64,000 nt of DNA, taken from assembly GCF_029714325.1 (NCBI RefSeq), contig NZ_CP121666.1:2294001-2358000 (forward strand). Direction: 5' to 3'. This DNA is from Bradyrhizobium sp. CB1717 (GTDB taxonomy: Bacteria > Pseudomonadota > Alphaproteobacteria > Rhizobiales > Xanthobacteraceae). A program made the position numbers and the translations under genes. This document shows, piece after piece, positions 50,409 through 59,802 of the stretch. The notes under the pieces are model-generated. The model did no database searches and was not told where the DNA came from. It saw nothing but the letters and a program-made list of their open reading frames with translations. The first letter of the stretch is position 1. Every line of letters starts with the position of its first letter.

Positions 50409-53126
50409 TTAACTGCCCGTCTGGGGAGCCGGCGGCGGTGCGACCTGCCGCCGGAACAGGATCCGCTGGTAGAGCCAGCCGATCGCGACCAGCACGACGC
50501 CGAGGCACATGAACGACAGCGCGCGATAGACGCCTGTCAGCGTCGACATGTCGATGACGAAGGCCTTCAGGATCGTCAGCGCGATGACGGCGGCGGACGC
50601 CAGCCGCGCCCGTTCCGAGTTGACGAGAATGCCGACCCCGAGCAGCACGACGCCGAAGGCGAGCCAGCCGATCGAATAGGTGTATTGCTCGGCGCCCGTC
50701 GTCGGGCCGGTGGAAAGGATCGGGCCGTGATAGAAGCGGCGGATCTCCAGCGTGACATAGGCGAGTGCGAACACCAATGCGCCGCCGGCAATCGTGTTGG
50801 CGTAGACCTTGCCGCGCTCGCCGACCACCGCATAGGACAAGAGCAGCATCAGCACCGCCGGCAGCGCATAGCCGAGCAGCAGCAGGTTGAACACCGCACC
50901 GCCGACGTCGATGCGCCAGATCAGCGGGTTCTCCAGGATGAAGAGGCCGAACACGCTGATGAGGCCGGCGATCGCCGTCAGCACGACCGCACCGACATTG
51001 TGCACGATGCTGCGGCTGCGCAGCCGCAGGCGCTCCAGCCCGATCGCCATGGCGAGCGCGATGCAGACCTGCAGCGCGCACTCGAGCAGCGACGGCGCCG
51101 ACGTCATCTGGCCGCCGGTGGCGAAATGACGGATTTCCACGAAGGCGAGCAGCGCCGTGAACAAGATCGCGGCCGCCTCGACCACGCGCAACGGCGCATC
51201 GTCGGCGCGGCGACGCAGGAGGATGCTCGCGCCCCAGAACGAGGCCGCCGGCAGGCCATAGCCCCACAGCAGCCAGTTGAAGATCGGCGTCGTGCCGACG
51301 GCATCGCCGACGATGCGGGGATCATAGACGATGCGTGCGGTGACGATCGCGGCGAAGATCGCAGCTAACCGGCGCAGCACCGGGATCGGCCGCTGCAACG
51401 AGATCCAGGCGGTGCCGAGCGACATCAGCGCGAGCGCAATGGTGAGCCAGCCCTTCTCCAGCGCAAAGGTCAGTGCCAGCGCCAGCGCGCCGAGCGTGCC
51501 GGTGGCGAACAATGCGATCGAGGTTGCAACGCCTGGTCGCTCTTCGCGACGCATCAGCGCTTCGGTCGCAGCGCCAAAGGCCGCGGCGAGCAGAGCGGCG
51601 AGGATCGCGAACGGGATCGAGCGGTCGAGATGGGCGATGCGCGCATAGAGCGCAACCAGGATCGCGATTGGTGTCGCAACGCCCGCCGCCGACCACACCA
51701 CCGGAATGATCGCCGAGTTCGACCGGCCCTGCGCGAAGAAGCCCGCGACGCCGAAGCCGGCGGCGAAGATCGCGGCCGTCACCAGATGCAGCGTCACCGA
51801 GCTGTCGGTCGCGACCGGGCCGACGCCCGGCATCGGGCCACCCGGCAGCACCAGCATGTCGGGATTGGCGCGCACGGCCCATTCGGCGAACACGATGAAC
51901 ACGGTCGCCGCGGCCGCACCCAGCGCACCAGTTGCTGCCGGAGCACGCCAAGCCACGAACAGCGTCCCGCCGACCAGGAGCGTGAAGGCGATTAGCGCGA
52001 GATCCGCATGCGCGCTCGACAGCACGACCAGCATCGCACCGAACAGATAGGCGCCGAGCGCGCCCGACGAGACCGGCTCGATCTCGCCTTCTTCGATGGT
52101 CGGGCCGAACATGAAGCCGCAGACGACGAGCAGCGCGGCAAGCACGAAGCCGGCGATGACATGGAAGGCGTGCGGCGCGACCTGCACCTCGTTGGTATCG
52201 AGACCCGGGAAGATCCAGAGCACGGCGAATGCGATTGTCGTGACGGCAAGCCAGCGCCACAGCCGGATGCGGGCGAGGCCGAAACTCGCGGCGGTGACGA
52301 TGGCGAGATAGATGTAGAGCGCCCAATAGTCCGGCTTGCCGCTGGAGACGAGGATCGGCGTCACGAAGGCGCCGACCACGCCGAGGCCGGCGAGCGCGGG
52401 TCCGTGCAGCAGCGCGGCGGCAAGCGTGCCCATCGCAACGATGCCGAGCAGCACGAAGGCGGTTGCCGGCACCAGGAAGCCGTAGAGCGCATAGGCCGCG
52501 TAGATGGTGGCGAACGCCACCGCCGTGCCGGCCGCAGTGAGGATCGCGGGGATGTTGGCGATCGGCAGCGCCGCGATGTTGGAGATGCTCTCCTTGCGTC
52601 GTGTCCATTCGCCGGCCCCCAGCAGCGCGGCTGCGAACAGGCCACCGAGGAAGACGCGCACGCCGGGGCCGACGAGGCCGGCCTCGATCGAATAGCGCAC
52701 CATGAAGAAGCCGCCGAGCGCCAGCGCAAGGCCGCCGATCCACACCACCCAGCGCGTGCCGAGGCGCTCCTCGAACCCGGGCGCTGCCTCCGGCACCGGA
52801 GGCGGCGCATCAGTGCCCGTGCCCGGTTCGAGCGGGGGCGGTGCAGCCTCCTCGGTGACGAGCGGAGACGGCGTGGGTTCGGCTTCCGGCGCAAGCGGCG
52901 GCGGCTCGGCGGTGGGCGTGGAGGCGGGCGTTGCGGGCGTTTCAGCCTGCACCTGCGCGGGCATCAGCGGCGGCGGTTGCACAACAGGCCGCTGCGCATA
53001 AAACTTTTCTTCGAGCAGGTTCAGCCGGCGGCGCAACTCGGTCGCCTGGCTGGACGCCTTGATCGCGATCAGGAAGGCGATGATCGCAATGATCAGCGCA
53101 AAGACGTCGAACGGGCCGTCGAGCAT
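50409..53126 (-). CDS. Large DUF2339 membrane protein
   Basis: The 905-residue protein starts with one hydrophobic helix (about 6-22) followed by a heptad-like charged stretch (TELRRRLNLLEEKFY) and a Pro/Glu/Thr-rich linker (about 45-130). The remaining 770 residues are a long series of hydrophobic helices, more than 20, with SIEAGLVGPGVRVFLG and WGYGLPAASFWGAS. DUF2339 proteins have no established role; a link with cell-envelope lipids or polysaccharides is possible but unproven. The ATG at 53126 follows GGAGG. Its 3' end meets receptor 4. Confidence 0.88.
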   Translation of the reverse strand: MLDGPFDVFALIIAIIAFLIAIKASSQATELRRRLNLLEEKFYAQRPVVQPPPLMPAQVQAETPATPASTPTAEPPPLAPEAEPTPSPLVTEEAAPPPLEPGTGTDAPPPVPEAAPGFEERLGTRWVVWIGGLALALGGFFMVRYSIEAGLVGPGVRVFLGGLFAAALLGAGEWTRRKESISNIAALPIANIPAILTAAGTAVAFATIYAAYALYGFLVPATAFVLLGIVAMGTLAAALLHGPALAGLGVVGAFVTPILVSSGKPDYWALYIYLAIVTAASFGLARIRLWRWLAVTTIAFAVLWIFPGLDTNEVQVAPHAFHVIAGFVLAALLVVCGFMFGPTIEEGEIEPVSSGALGAYLFGAMLVVLSSAHADLALIAFTLLVGGTLFVAWRAPAATGALGAAAATVFIVFAEWAVRANPDMLVLPGGPMPGVGPVATDSSVTLHLVTAAIFAAGFGVAGFFAQGRSNSAIIPVVWSAAGVATPIAILVALYARIAHLDRSIPFAILAALLAAAFGAATEALMRREERPGVATSIALFATGTLGALALALTFALEKGWLTIALALMSLGTAWISLQRPIPVLRRLAAIFAAIVTARIVYDPRIVGDAVGTTPIFNWLLWGYGLPAASFWGASILLRRRADDAPLRVVEAAAILFTALLAFVEIRHFATGGQMTSAPSLLECALQVCIALAMAIGLERLRLRSRSIVHNVGAVVLTAIAGLISVFGLFILENPLIWRIDVGGAVFNLLLLGYALPAVLMLLLSYAVVGERGKVYANTIAGGALVFALAYVTLEIRRFYHGPILSTGPTTGAEQYTYSIGWLAFGVVLLGVGILVNSERARLASAAVIALTILKAFVIDMSTLTGVYRALSFMCLGVVLVAIGWLYQRILFRRQVAPPPAPQTGS

Positions 53127-53177
53127 GAAGCCTCCAGGCAACCGGCGGGCAGGGGCCGGTACCACTGATATCAGGAT

Positions 53178-54146
53178 CTAGCGCCGGGAGCGCACACGCA
53201 AGCCCGGCGCGGGCCGCTCCTGGAGCACCTCACGGCGGAAGCGGTAGAGTGCCGCCGGCCGTCCGCCCGTCTGTGTCGACATCACCCCGGTCGGTTCGAC
53301 CAGGGCTTCCGCTTCGACCAGGCGGCGGAAATTCTGTTTGTGCAGATGCCGGCCGGAGATTGCCTCCACCGTATGCTGCAATTCAGTGAGTGTGAACTCG
53401 GCGGGCAAAAGTTCAAACACCACAGGACGATACTTCAGTTTCGCGCGCAGCCGCGCGATTCCCGTGGCGAGAATCCGGCGGTGATCGAATCGCATCGAGG
53501 TCCCGAGCGCCGGCAGCGCCTTGCGCGCTAATGCCGCAGGACGGCCGTCGCGCTTGGCTTCCTCGATCAGCCCGGCCTCGTAGAGCAGCTCATAGCGGTC
53601 GAGCACGCGCTCCTCGTCCCAGGGCGCGCCCTCAAGCCCGAAATAGAACCGCACGCGATCCTTGCGCGGCAATGCGCGCGTCGTCTCCGGCGTCTCCTGC
53701 TCCGCCCAAGCCGTTAGCGCGGGAATGATGTCGCGGGCGATGATCGCGGGCGGCTCCTCGCGCCAGTCCTCCCAGGGCAGGAAGCGGTACCAGGGCTCGA
53801 AGCTCGCGCCGTTTGCCGCGAGCTCGCCACCCGCGGCGCGTGTGAGCGCGAGATAGCCGATCGATACCATGTGCGCGCCGGTGTCGCCGGCCTCGGCATG
53901 ACGGCCGCGATCGCCGAAGGTGTAGAGCTGCTCGACATAGCCGAGCCGCAAGCCCGCCTGCTCCTCGACCCAGGCGCGCAGGCCGATCTCGAAGGTGCGA
54001 TGGCTCAGCGCATCGAACGGTCCGAACGGCAGGCCCGCCAGCCCGTCGCTGCTGTGCGCAGTGAGGATCAGCGGCTCATGGTCCTCGATCGCGACGATCG
54101 CAGCGGTCAGACCGATCTCGATCGGTGTCAGCAGCGTCTCGCTCAT
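53178..54146 (-). CDS. NadQ/NrtR-like NAD metabolism regulator
   Basis: The 322-residue protein has an N-terminal Nudix-like domain (about 10-155: IEIGLTAAIVAIEDHEPLIL, FGPFDALSHRTFEIGLRAWVEEQAGLRLGYVEQLYTFGDRGR) in which the catalytic Nudix box is degenerate, and a C-terminal winged helix (about 235-310) with VFELLPAEFTLTELQHTVEAI and KQNFRRLVEAEALVEPTG. This is the layout of NrtR and of the alphaproteobacterial NadQ (COG4111), repressors of NAD synthesis genes. The two palindromes before nadA, 14.5 kb away, are its natural candidate targets. Confidence 0.82.
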   Translation of the reverse strand: MSETLLTPIEIGLTAAIVAIEDHEPLILTAHSSDGLAGLPFGPFDALSHRTFEIGLRAWVEEQAGLRLGYVEQLYTFGDRGRHAEAGDTGAHMVSIGYLALTRAAGGELAANGASFEPWYRFLPWEDWREEPPAIIARDIIPALTAWAEQETPETTRALPRKDRVRFYFGLEGAPWDEERVLDRYELLYEAGLIEEAKRDGRPAALARKALPALGTSMRFDHRRILATGIARLRAKLKYRPVVFELLPAEFTLTELQHTVEAISGRHLHKQNFRRLVEAEALVEPTGVMSTQTGGRPAALYRFRREVLQERPAPGLRVRSRR

Positions 54147-54220
54147 GCGGCTGAGATCGCGAGTGTTGTGAGAAAGATAAGCCGGTTGATTGTGGCGGCG
54201 TGACCGCGGGCTCGCTGTAA

Positions 54221-54345
54221 CCTCTCCCGCTTGCGGGAGAGGTCGGCGCGTAGCGCCGGGTGAGGGCTTTCTCCTCTAGGGGATTGTCCCGTTGCGGGGA
54301 CACCCTCTCCCCAACGCTCTCCCGCAAGCGGAAGAGGGGGCGCAG
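54221..54345. repeat. Dispersed repeat, CTCTCCCC class
   Basis: CCTCTCCCGCTTGCGGGAGAGG is a perfect hairpin, followed by GGCGCGTAGCGCCGGGTGAGGG and a second CTCTCCCGCAAGCGGAAGAGG. It lies between the NadQ-like gene and the phosphatase gene, both on the minus strand. Confidence 0.78.
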
Positions 54346-54375
54346 TCCCATCGCGGCTGCTATTCGACTCCCGCC

Positions 54376-54882
54376 TCATTCGAGCTCGATCACGAAGGGG
54401 CGGCCCTCGACCATCATCGCGCCCGGGCCCATCTCGTCGAGGGCGCGCAGCATGCGGCCGTTGCGCCCGAGCGCGCGGTCGGCGAGGCCGACGATGCGCC
54501 GGTTCGGCGAGGCGATCGGAGAGGCCGCGCGGATCTTCTTCGCGATCTCGATCTCGTCGCGATGCGGATTGAGCGCGCAGACGGCGGCGAAGGCGCTCGC
54601 GGTGGAGCGGCTGATGCCAGCATAACAATGCACCACCAGCGGCGCGCTGCGGTCCCAGCCGCGCACGAAGTTCAGAACCTGCTCGATATGTGTCTCCGAC
54701 GGCGCGACAAAGCCGTCCATCTCCTCGGTGATGTCGTCCATCGACACCTTGAGATGGTTGGCCGGCAGCACCGATACCGGACGCGCCACCTGCTCGACAT
54801 TGGCCATCACGGTCAGCACGTGGCTGGCCCTGGTGAGGCGGACGGTTTCGGGAAGCGCAGCGAGGGAACAGACGTGGATCAT
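54376..54882 (-). CDS. Tyrosine-phosphatase-like protein with CX5R motif
   Basis: The 168-residue protein holds the phosphate-binding loop HCYAGISRST with C86 and R92, and an upstream VSMDDI that supplies the general acid. This is the cysteine-based phosphatase fold, in a compact form common in alphaproteobacteria. The substrate (protein tyrosine or a small phosphate ester) is not readable. A GTGGGCAAAG-class repeat separates it from the HD gene. Confidence 0.84.
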   Translation of the reverse strand: MIHVCSLAALPETVRLTRASHVLTVMANVEQVARPVSVLPANHLKVSMDDITEEMDGFVAPSETHIEQVLNFVRGWDRSAPLVVHCYAGISRSTASAFAAVCALNPHRDEIEIAKKIRAASPIASPNRRIVGLADRALGRNGRMLRALDEMGPGAMMVEGRPFVIELE

Positions 54883-54917
54883 GGTGGACCTTTTTGCCGC
54901 TGATTATAGCGAGCGCT

Positions 54918-55016
54918 CGTAGGGTGGGCAAAGGCGCATCGTGCCGTGCCCACCTTTTCGCAACTGCGCGCATCACGCCCGGTTTGGTGGGCACGCTTCG
55001 CTTTGCCCACCCTACG
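54918..55016. repeat. GTGGGCAAAG-class palindromic repeat
   Basis: CGTAGGGTGGGCAAAGGCG...GTGCCCACC and GGTGGGCACGCTTCG...TTTGCCCACCCTACG form two half-palindromes with outer ends that pair. It lies at the end of the ygfZ-tag-HD operon. Confidence 0.83.
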
Positions 55017-55027
55017 AAGGGATGACG

Positions 55028-55642
55028 CTACGCAAACACCGCGCCAAACCGCTCCAGAAACTGCTTCTCCGCCCGCGCCGCGGTCCAGGGCGTGAGATAA
55101 TCGCGCCGGACGCTGTCGGAGAGACCCGGATCCTTGCCGAACAGACGCCGCGCCTCGCTCTCGCTGAAGCCGGCAAGCTCGGTTGCCTCGAGATAGGCCG
55201 CACCGCGATCGGCGGCCTTGATCGCCTGCGTGATCTCGTCCGCCAGCACCGGCGGCAGGCCGAAGCGGACATGAATGGCGCCGAGCAGGCGTTTCTCCAC
55301 CGCCTTGTAATGGCCGTCGAGCACCGCCTTGAATGGCGAGATCATGTCGCCGATGACATATTCGGGCGCATCGTGCAGCAGCGCGGCGAGCCGCATGCGC
55401 TGGTCCACGCGCGGCATCTCGTGCCGCAGCACGGTCTCCACCAGCAGCGTGTGTTGTGCGACCGAGAAGATGTGCGCGCCGGTGGTCTGCCCGTTCCAGC
55501 GCGCGACGCGCGCGAGGCCATGGGCGATGTCGGCAATCTCGACGTCGAGCGGGGAGGGATCGAGCAGGTCGAGCCGCCGGCCCGACAGCATGCGCTGCCA
55601 GGCGCGGGACTCTGCGCCCCGTGAAGTTTTCTTGGCCGTCAT
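55028..55642 (-). CDS. HD-domain phosphohydrolase (YfbR-like)
   Basis: The 204-residue protein has the HD metal ligands: TGAHIFSVAQHTLL, LAALLHDAPEYVIGD with the HD pair, and a later ADRGAAYLEA aspartate. This resembles 5'-deoxynucleotidase YfbR, although its activity is inferred. The ATG at 55642 overlaps the tag stop codon (ATGA), so it is translationally coupled to the DNA-repair gene upstream. A nucleotide-pool function would fit that neighbour. Confidence 0.87.
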   Translation of the reverse strand: MTAKKTSRGAESRAWQRMLSGRRLDLLDPSPLDVEIADIAHGLARVARWNGQTTGAHIFSVAQHTLLVETVLRHEMPRVDQRMRLAALLHDAPEYVIGDMISPFKAVLDGHYKAVEKRLLGAIHVRFGLPPVLADEITQAIKAADRGAAYLEATELAGFSESEARRLFGKDPGLSDSVRRDYLTPWTAARAEKQFLERFGAVFA

Positions 55643-56265
55643 TTGGCCTTGAGGCGCGGCTTGCGCTGCGTCTTGCCGCAGGTTGCGTGGCAATGGCAGT
55701 CGACCAGATGGTCGTTGACCATGCCGGTCGCCTGCATGAAGGCGTACACGATGGTCGGGCCAACGAATTTGAAGCCGCGCGCGGACAACTCCTTGGAGAT
55801 CTGCACCGACAGCGGCGTCGAGGCCGGCACGCTTCCCGTGGTCTTGAAATGGTTGACCTTGGGCTTTCCGTCCATGAAGTCCCACAGCAGTCTTGAGAAG
55901 CCCGGGCCCTTCTCCATGATGTCGAGATAGGACTTCGCGCTGAGGATGGCGCCGTCGATCTTGGCACGGTTGCGCACGATGCCGGCATCGTTCATCAGCG
56001 CATGGACCTTCTTCGCATTGTAGCGCGCGATCTTCTCCGGCTGGAAATCGTCGAAAGCTTTGCGGAAATTGTCGCGCTTGCGCAGGATCGTGATCCAGGA
56101 GAGGCCGGCCTGAAAGCCGTCGAGGATCAGTTTCTCGTAGAGCGCGCGGTCGTCATATTCCGGCACGCCCCATTCAGTGTCGTGATAGGCGACATAAAGC
56201 AGATCTTCGCCGGGCCAGGGGCAGCGGGTCTTTCCGTCGGGATGCAGGCGGGGGGCTCGACTCAT
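55639..56265 (-). CDS. tag: DNA-3-methyladenine glycosylase I
   Basis: Tag removes 3-methyladenine from alkylated DNA. The 208-residue protein shows RCPWPGEDLLYVAYHDTEWG at the N-terminus, the helix-hairpin-helix LDGFQAGLSWITILRKRDNFR, and the zinc-binding ends: an early Cys and His and a late HLVDCHCHATC. Length is typical with a small basic tail. It overlaps ygfZ upstream and the HD gene downstream by 4 bp each. Confidence 0.95.
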   Translation of the reverse strand: MSRAPRLHPDGKTRCPWPGEDLLYVAYHDTEWGVPEYDDRALYEKLILDGFQAGLSWITILRKRDNFRKAFDDFQPEKIARYNAKKVHALMNDAGIVRNRAKIDGAILSAKSYLDIMEKGPGFSRLLWDFMDGKPKVNHFKTTGSVPASTPLSVQISKELSARGFKFVGPTIVYAFMQATGMVNDHLVDCHCHATCGKTQRKPRLKAK

Positions 56266-57137
56266 GCTGTGGGCTGCTTGGAGGGAATGCGGACGATTTC
56301 GGGTTCGGCAAGCGTCAGGGTAAGCCCGCCGGCGGTGAGCGGCTGGCCGGCATCGAGCGCGTCGGCGACGCGGTCGATGCGCACCAGCGCAATGCCCTTG
56401 CCTCGTGCCGATGAGCCCATGGTGCCGACAGGCTTGTCCCCGGCCATCACGCTGACGCCGACTTCCGGCGAGATCTCGTCGAGCAGCACCTTGACGCTGC
56501 GCGTGCGCGCGGTGCCGCGATGCTGCATGCGCGAGACGACCTCCTGGCCGACATAGCAGCCCTTGTCGAAATCGACGCCGGCAAGCCGGTCCATGTTGGT
56601 CTCATGCGGGAACGCATCGCTGTACATGAAATCGAGCCCGCCGCGGGGCACGCCGAGCGCGATGCGGTGCGCCTCGTAGTCGGCCGCATCGACCAGGTCG
56701 GCGCCGATCAGGTCGGACAGCTTCTGCTTGAGATCCTCGGGGATCAGGATGCGCGTGCCGAGCTCGGCCTTGCGGGGATCGGCGAAGGCGAGGTCCGGCT
56801 GCGCCGCAGGCTGGCCGTCCCAGGCCGCGAGCACGCCGAGATCGAGGTTTTCCACCGTGACCTTGGCGCGCAGCTTGTAGAATTTCAGCTTGGTGGCGAG
56901 GGTGTCCGCCAGCGCCTTCGGGCAATCGATCAGGAACCCGCCGCCATGGCCGGCGGGCACCTCCGTGATCAGGAAATCGGCGATGATCTTGCCCTGCGGC
57001 GTCAGCAGCGCGCCGAATCGCCCCAGGCCCGGCTTCAGCCTGTCGACGTCGGTCGTGATCAGGCCGTTGAGGAAGTTGCGCGCATCCTCGCCCGCGACCT
57101 TGATCACGCTCCGGTCAGGAAGAAACGCTGATTTCAT
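56262..57137 (-). CDS. ygfZ: Folate-binding YgfZ/GcvT-like protein
   Basis: YgfZ supports assembly or repair of iron-sulfur clusters with tetrahydrofolate. The 291-residue protein contains the diagnostic KGCYVGQE motif with C194, preceded by FPHETNMDRLAGVDFD, and an N-terminal LNGLITTDVDRLKPG. The ATG at 57137 is chosen over an upstream in-frame start at 57182. It heads the ygfZ-tag-HD operon and diverges from dihydroorotase. Confidence 0.94.
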   Translation of the reverse strand: MKSAFLPDRSVIKVAGEDARNFLNGLITTDVDRLKPGLGRFGALLTPQGKIIADFLITEVPAGHGGGFLIDCPKALADTLATKLKFYKLRAKVTVENLDLGVLAAWDGQPAAQPDLAFADPRKAELGTRILIPEDLKQKLSDLIGADLVDAADYEAHRIALGVPRGGLDFMYSDAFPHETNMDRLAGVDFDKGCYVGQEVVSRMQHRGTARTRSVKVLLDEISPEVGVSVMAGDKPVGTMGSSARGKGIALVRIDRVADALDAGQPLTAGGLTLTLAEPEIVRIPSKQPTA

Positions 57138-57233
57138 GCGAAAATCTCTTGCGACATGTTGCTCCGGAACGTAAGCCCGCAAGGCATAAACGACAAGACC
57201 TCGAGCCCTGCGCTTGGGGATGAGAGAGGCCCC

Positions 57234-58568
57234 ATGACCCAGCGTTTCGATGTGATCCTAAAAGGCGGCACCGTCGTCAACCAGGATGGCGAGGGCCAGC
57301 GTGACATCGGCATCGCGAACGGGCGCATCGCCGAGATCGGCACGCTGTCGCAAGCGTCCGCAGCGGAGGTGATCGACTGCAAGGGCCTGCACATCCTGCC
57401 CGGCGTGATGGACACGCAGGTGCATTTCCGCGAGCCCGGGCTGGAACAGAAGGAAGACCTCGAGACCGGCTCACGCAGCGCCGTGATGGGCGGCGTCACC
57501 GCCGTGTTCGAGATGCCGAACACCTCGCCGCTCACTGTGACGGAAGCCACCTTTACCGACAAGGTGAAGCGTGCCCATCACCGCATGCATTGCGATTTCG
57601 CCTTCTTCATCGGCGGCACCCGCGAGAACGTGCAGGACCTGCCGGTGCTGGAACGCGCGCCGGGCTGCGCCGGCGTCAAGGTGTTCATCGGCTCGTCCAC
57701 CGGCGCGCTGCTGGTTGAGGACGACGAAAGCCTGCACCGCATCTTCCAGGTGATCCGTCGCCGCGCCGCCTTCCACGCCGAGGACGAATACCGCCTCAAC
57801 GAGCGCAAGTCGCTGCGCATCGAGGGCGATCCGCGCTCGCATCCGGTCTGGCGCGACGAGACCGCGGCGCTGATGGCGACGCAGCGCCTGGTCAAGCTCG
57901 CGCGCGAGACGGGCAAGCGCATCCACGTGCTGCACATCTCGACCAAGGAAGAGATCGAGTTTCTGCGCGACCACAAGGATGTCGCCTCCTGCGAGGCGAC
58001 GCCGCATCATCTCACCCTGGTCGCGCCCGAATGCTACGAGCGGCTCGGCACGCTCGCGCAGATGAACCCGCCGGTGCGCGGCGCCGATCACCGCGCCGGC
58101 ATCTGGCGCGGCATCGAGCAGGGCATCATCGACGTGCTCGGCTCCGATCACGCGCCGCATACGCTGGAAGAGAAGCAGAAGAGCTATCCCGCTTCACCCT
58201 CCGGCATGACCGGCGTGCAGACGCTAGTCCCGCTGATGCTCGACCACGTCAATGCCGGCCGCTTGTCGCTGGCAAGGTTCGTCGATCTCACCAGCGCCGG
58301 CCCCGCGCGCCTCTACAACATGGCCTGCAAGGGCCGCATCGCCGCCGGCTACGACGCCGACTTCACCATCGTCGATTTGAAGCGCAGCGAGACCATCACC
58401 AACAAATGGGTGGCGTCCAAGGCCGGCTGGACGCCCTATGACGGGGTCCGCGTCACCGGCTGGCCCGTCGGCACCTTCATCCGCGGCCGCCGCGTGATGT
58501 GGCAGGGCGAGCTGGTGACGCCGTCGCAAGGCGAGCCGGTGCGGTTTTTGGAGACGTTGAAGCAGTAG
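57234..58568 (+). CDS. Dihydroorotase (class I type)
   Basis: The 444-residue amidohydrolase has the metal-binding GVMDTQVHFREPG (HxH), SRSAVMGGVTAVFEMPNT, the EATPHHLTL histidine and the catalytic aspartate segment VLGSDHAPHTLEEK. Dihydroorotase closes the dihydroorotate ring in pyrimidine synthesis. The family can be confused with allantoinase or pyrC paralogues, and no other pyr genes are adjacent. The ATG at 57234 follows GAGAGGCCCC. Confidence 0.88.
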   Translation: MTQRFDVILKGGTVVNQDGEGQRDIGIANGRIAEIGTLSQASAAEVIDCKGLHILPGVMDTQVHFREPGLEQKEDLETGSRSAVMGGVTAVFEMPNTSPLTVTEATFTDKVKRAHHRMHCDFAFFIGGTRENVQDLPVLERAPGCAGVKVFIGSSTGALLVEDDESLHRIFQVIRRRAAFHAEDEYRLNERKSLRIEGDPRSHPVWRDETAALMATQRLVKLARETGKRIHVLHISTKEEIEFLRDHKDVASCEATPHHLTLVAPECYERLGTLAQMNPPVRGADHRAGIWRGIEQGIIDVLGSDHAPHTLEEKQKSYPASPSGMTGVQTLVPLMLDHVNAGRLSLARFVDLTSAGPARLYNMACKGRIAAGYDADFTIVDLKRSETITNKWVASKAGWTPYDGVRVTGWPVGTFIRGRRVMWQGELVTPSQGEPVRFLETLKQ

Positions 58569-58605
58569 GGTGATGTGTCGTGGGGACGCTTAGTGCCTCC
58601 CCACT

Positions 58606-58721
58606 CGTCATTGCGAGCCACCGGGTCCGCGCGAAGCGCGGCCCGATGACAGGCTCCGCGAGGCAATCCAGAATCCCTCCGCGGCGGCAGTCTGGATTGC
58701 TTCGCTGCGCTCGCAATGACG
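58606..58721. repeat. Palindromic intergenic repeat, GTCATTGCGAG class with longer left arm
   Basis: CGTCATTGCGAG is followed by an inserted CGCGCGAAGCGCGGCC-like hairpin, then GCAATCCAGA...TCTGGATTGC and the right arm CTCGCAATGACG. It follows dihydroorotase. Confidence 0.83.
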
Positions 58722-58732
58722 TGGGGAGAGGC

Positions 58733-58811
58733 CGTAGCCCGCATGAGCGCAGCGACATGCGGGTTTTCACTTTGCGAGGTTCCCGGGTTTCGCTACGCTC
58801 ACCCGGGCTAC
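58733..58811. repeat. Palindromic repeat with GTAGCCCG / CGGGCTAC ends
   Basis: GTAGCCCGCATGAGCGCAGCGACATGCGGG is a hairpin by itself, and CCCGGGTTTCGCTACGCTCACCCGGG a second. The outer ends GTAGCCCG and CGGGCTAC pair. It lies directly upstream of the sulfurtransferase gene. Confidence 0.75.
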
Positions 58812-58833
58812 AGCTTTGCAGCGCGAGGTGACC

Positions 58834-59703
58834 ATGTCCCAACCGACACCCCTCATCACCACCGAGCAGCTCGCCGCCATGCTCGGCGATCCCAATCTCC
58901 GCCTCTACGATTGCACGACCTACAACGAGCCTGTCCCGCCCGGCAGTGACGTGCCCTATCGCGCGGTGCCCGGCGACAAGACGTTCGCGGCCGGCCACAT
59001 TCCCGGTGCCGATTTCCTCGACCTGCAAGGCGAGTTCTCCGACACGTCCGCGCGACCGCTCTACATGATGCCTGACGTGGCCCAGCTCGAGGCCGCCTTC
59101 GGCCGCCACGGCCTGGATGCATCCAAGACCATCGTGCTCTACAGCATCGGCACCATGATGTGGTCGACGCGGTTCTGGTGGATGCTGCGCTCGCTCGGCG
59201 TCGATGCCCGCGTGCTCGACGGCGGTTTTGACAAATGGAAGGAAGAGGGACGGCCGGTCGAGACCGGCGCTCCGAAGGGCTATCCGGCCACGACCTTCAA
59301 GGCCGCGCCGCACGCGGGCTTCTTCGTCGACAAGGACACCGTGAAGGCGCGGATCGGAGATCCCTCGACCGTGATCGTCGACGCCCTCGGGCCGCAATTT
59401 CATCGCGGTCTCGAGCCGAGCCGCTACGGCCGGCCGGGCCGCGTGCCCGGCAGCATCAACGTGCCAGCCCCAACGCTCGTCAATGCCGACAAGACGCTGA
59501 CGAGCCTCGCCGATGCCGAGGCAAAGTTCGTCGCCCAGGGCGTCACGCGCGACAAGAATGTGATCGTGTATTGCGGCGGCGGCATCTCCGCGACGATCGA
59601 TCTCTTGCTGCTGACGCAGCTCGGCTACGACAAGCTGACGCTGTACGACGGCTCGATGGGCGAATGGGCGAGGGACCCGTCGCTGCCGATCGAGACGGAT
59701 TAG
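58834..59703 (+). CDS. Two-domain sulfurtransferase (rhodanese/MST type)
   Basis: The 289-residue protein has two rhodanese domains. The first has AAGHIPGADFLDL and no active cysteine; the second carries the active-site cysteine C247 in VIVYCGGGISA. The loop differs from the CGSG/T loop of classic 3-mercaptopyruvate sulfurtransferases, so the sulfur donor is uncertain. The ATG at 58834 follows GCGAGGTGACC. Confidence 0.88.
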   Translation: MSQPTPLITTEQLAAMLGDPNLRLYDCTTYNEPVPPGSDVPYRAVPGDKTFAAGHIPGADFLDLQGEFSDTSARPLYMMPDVAQLEAAFGRHGLDASKTIVLYSIGTMMWSTRFWWMLRSLGVDARVLDGGFDKWKEEGRPVETGAPKGYPATTFKAAPHAGFFVDKDTVKARIGDPSTVIVDALGPQFHRGLEPSRYGRPGRVPGSINVPAPTLVNADKTLTSLADAEAKFVAQGVTRDKNVIVYCGGGISATIDLLLLTQLGYDKLTLYDGSMGEWARDPSLPIETD

Positions 59704-59706
59704 GGC

Positions 59707-59736
59707 CTTTCTTACCCTCCAGGGGAGGTAAGAAAG
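59707..59736 (+). terminator. Inverted repeat after the sulfurtransferase gene
   Basis: CTTTCTTACC and GGTAAGAAAG are perfect 10-bp arms around a small CCTCCAGGGG-like loop. It lies 3 bp after the stop codon. No T-tract follows, so termination is likely but not certain; an operator for the downstream sigma gene is an alternative. Confidence 0.5.
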
Positions 59737-59802
59737 TCAGGAACCTTTTCCCTTGGCCTGCATCCAATGTTCGGAACGACGCGAAACGAGCAGGTAACCG
59801 CC

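Noticed and set aside
59740..59775. GGAAC upstream of the sigma gene as an EcfG-type promoter
   Set aside because: No CGTT-like -10 occurs at 16-17 bp. The nearest GTT is about 24 bp away.
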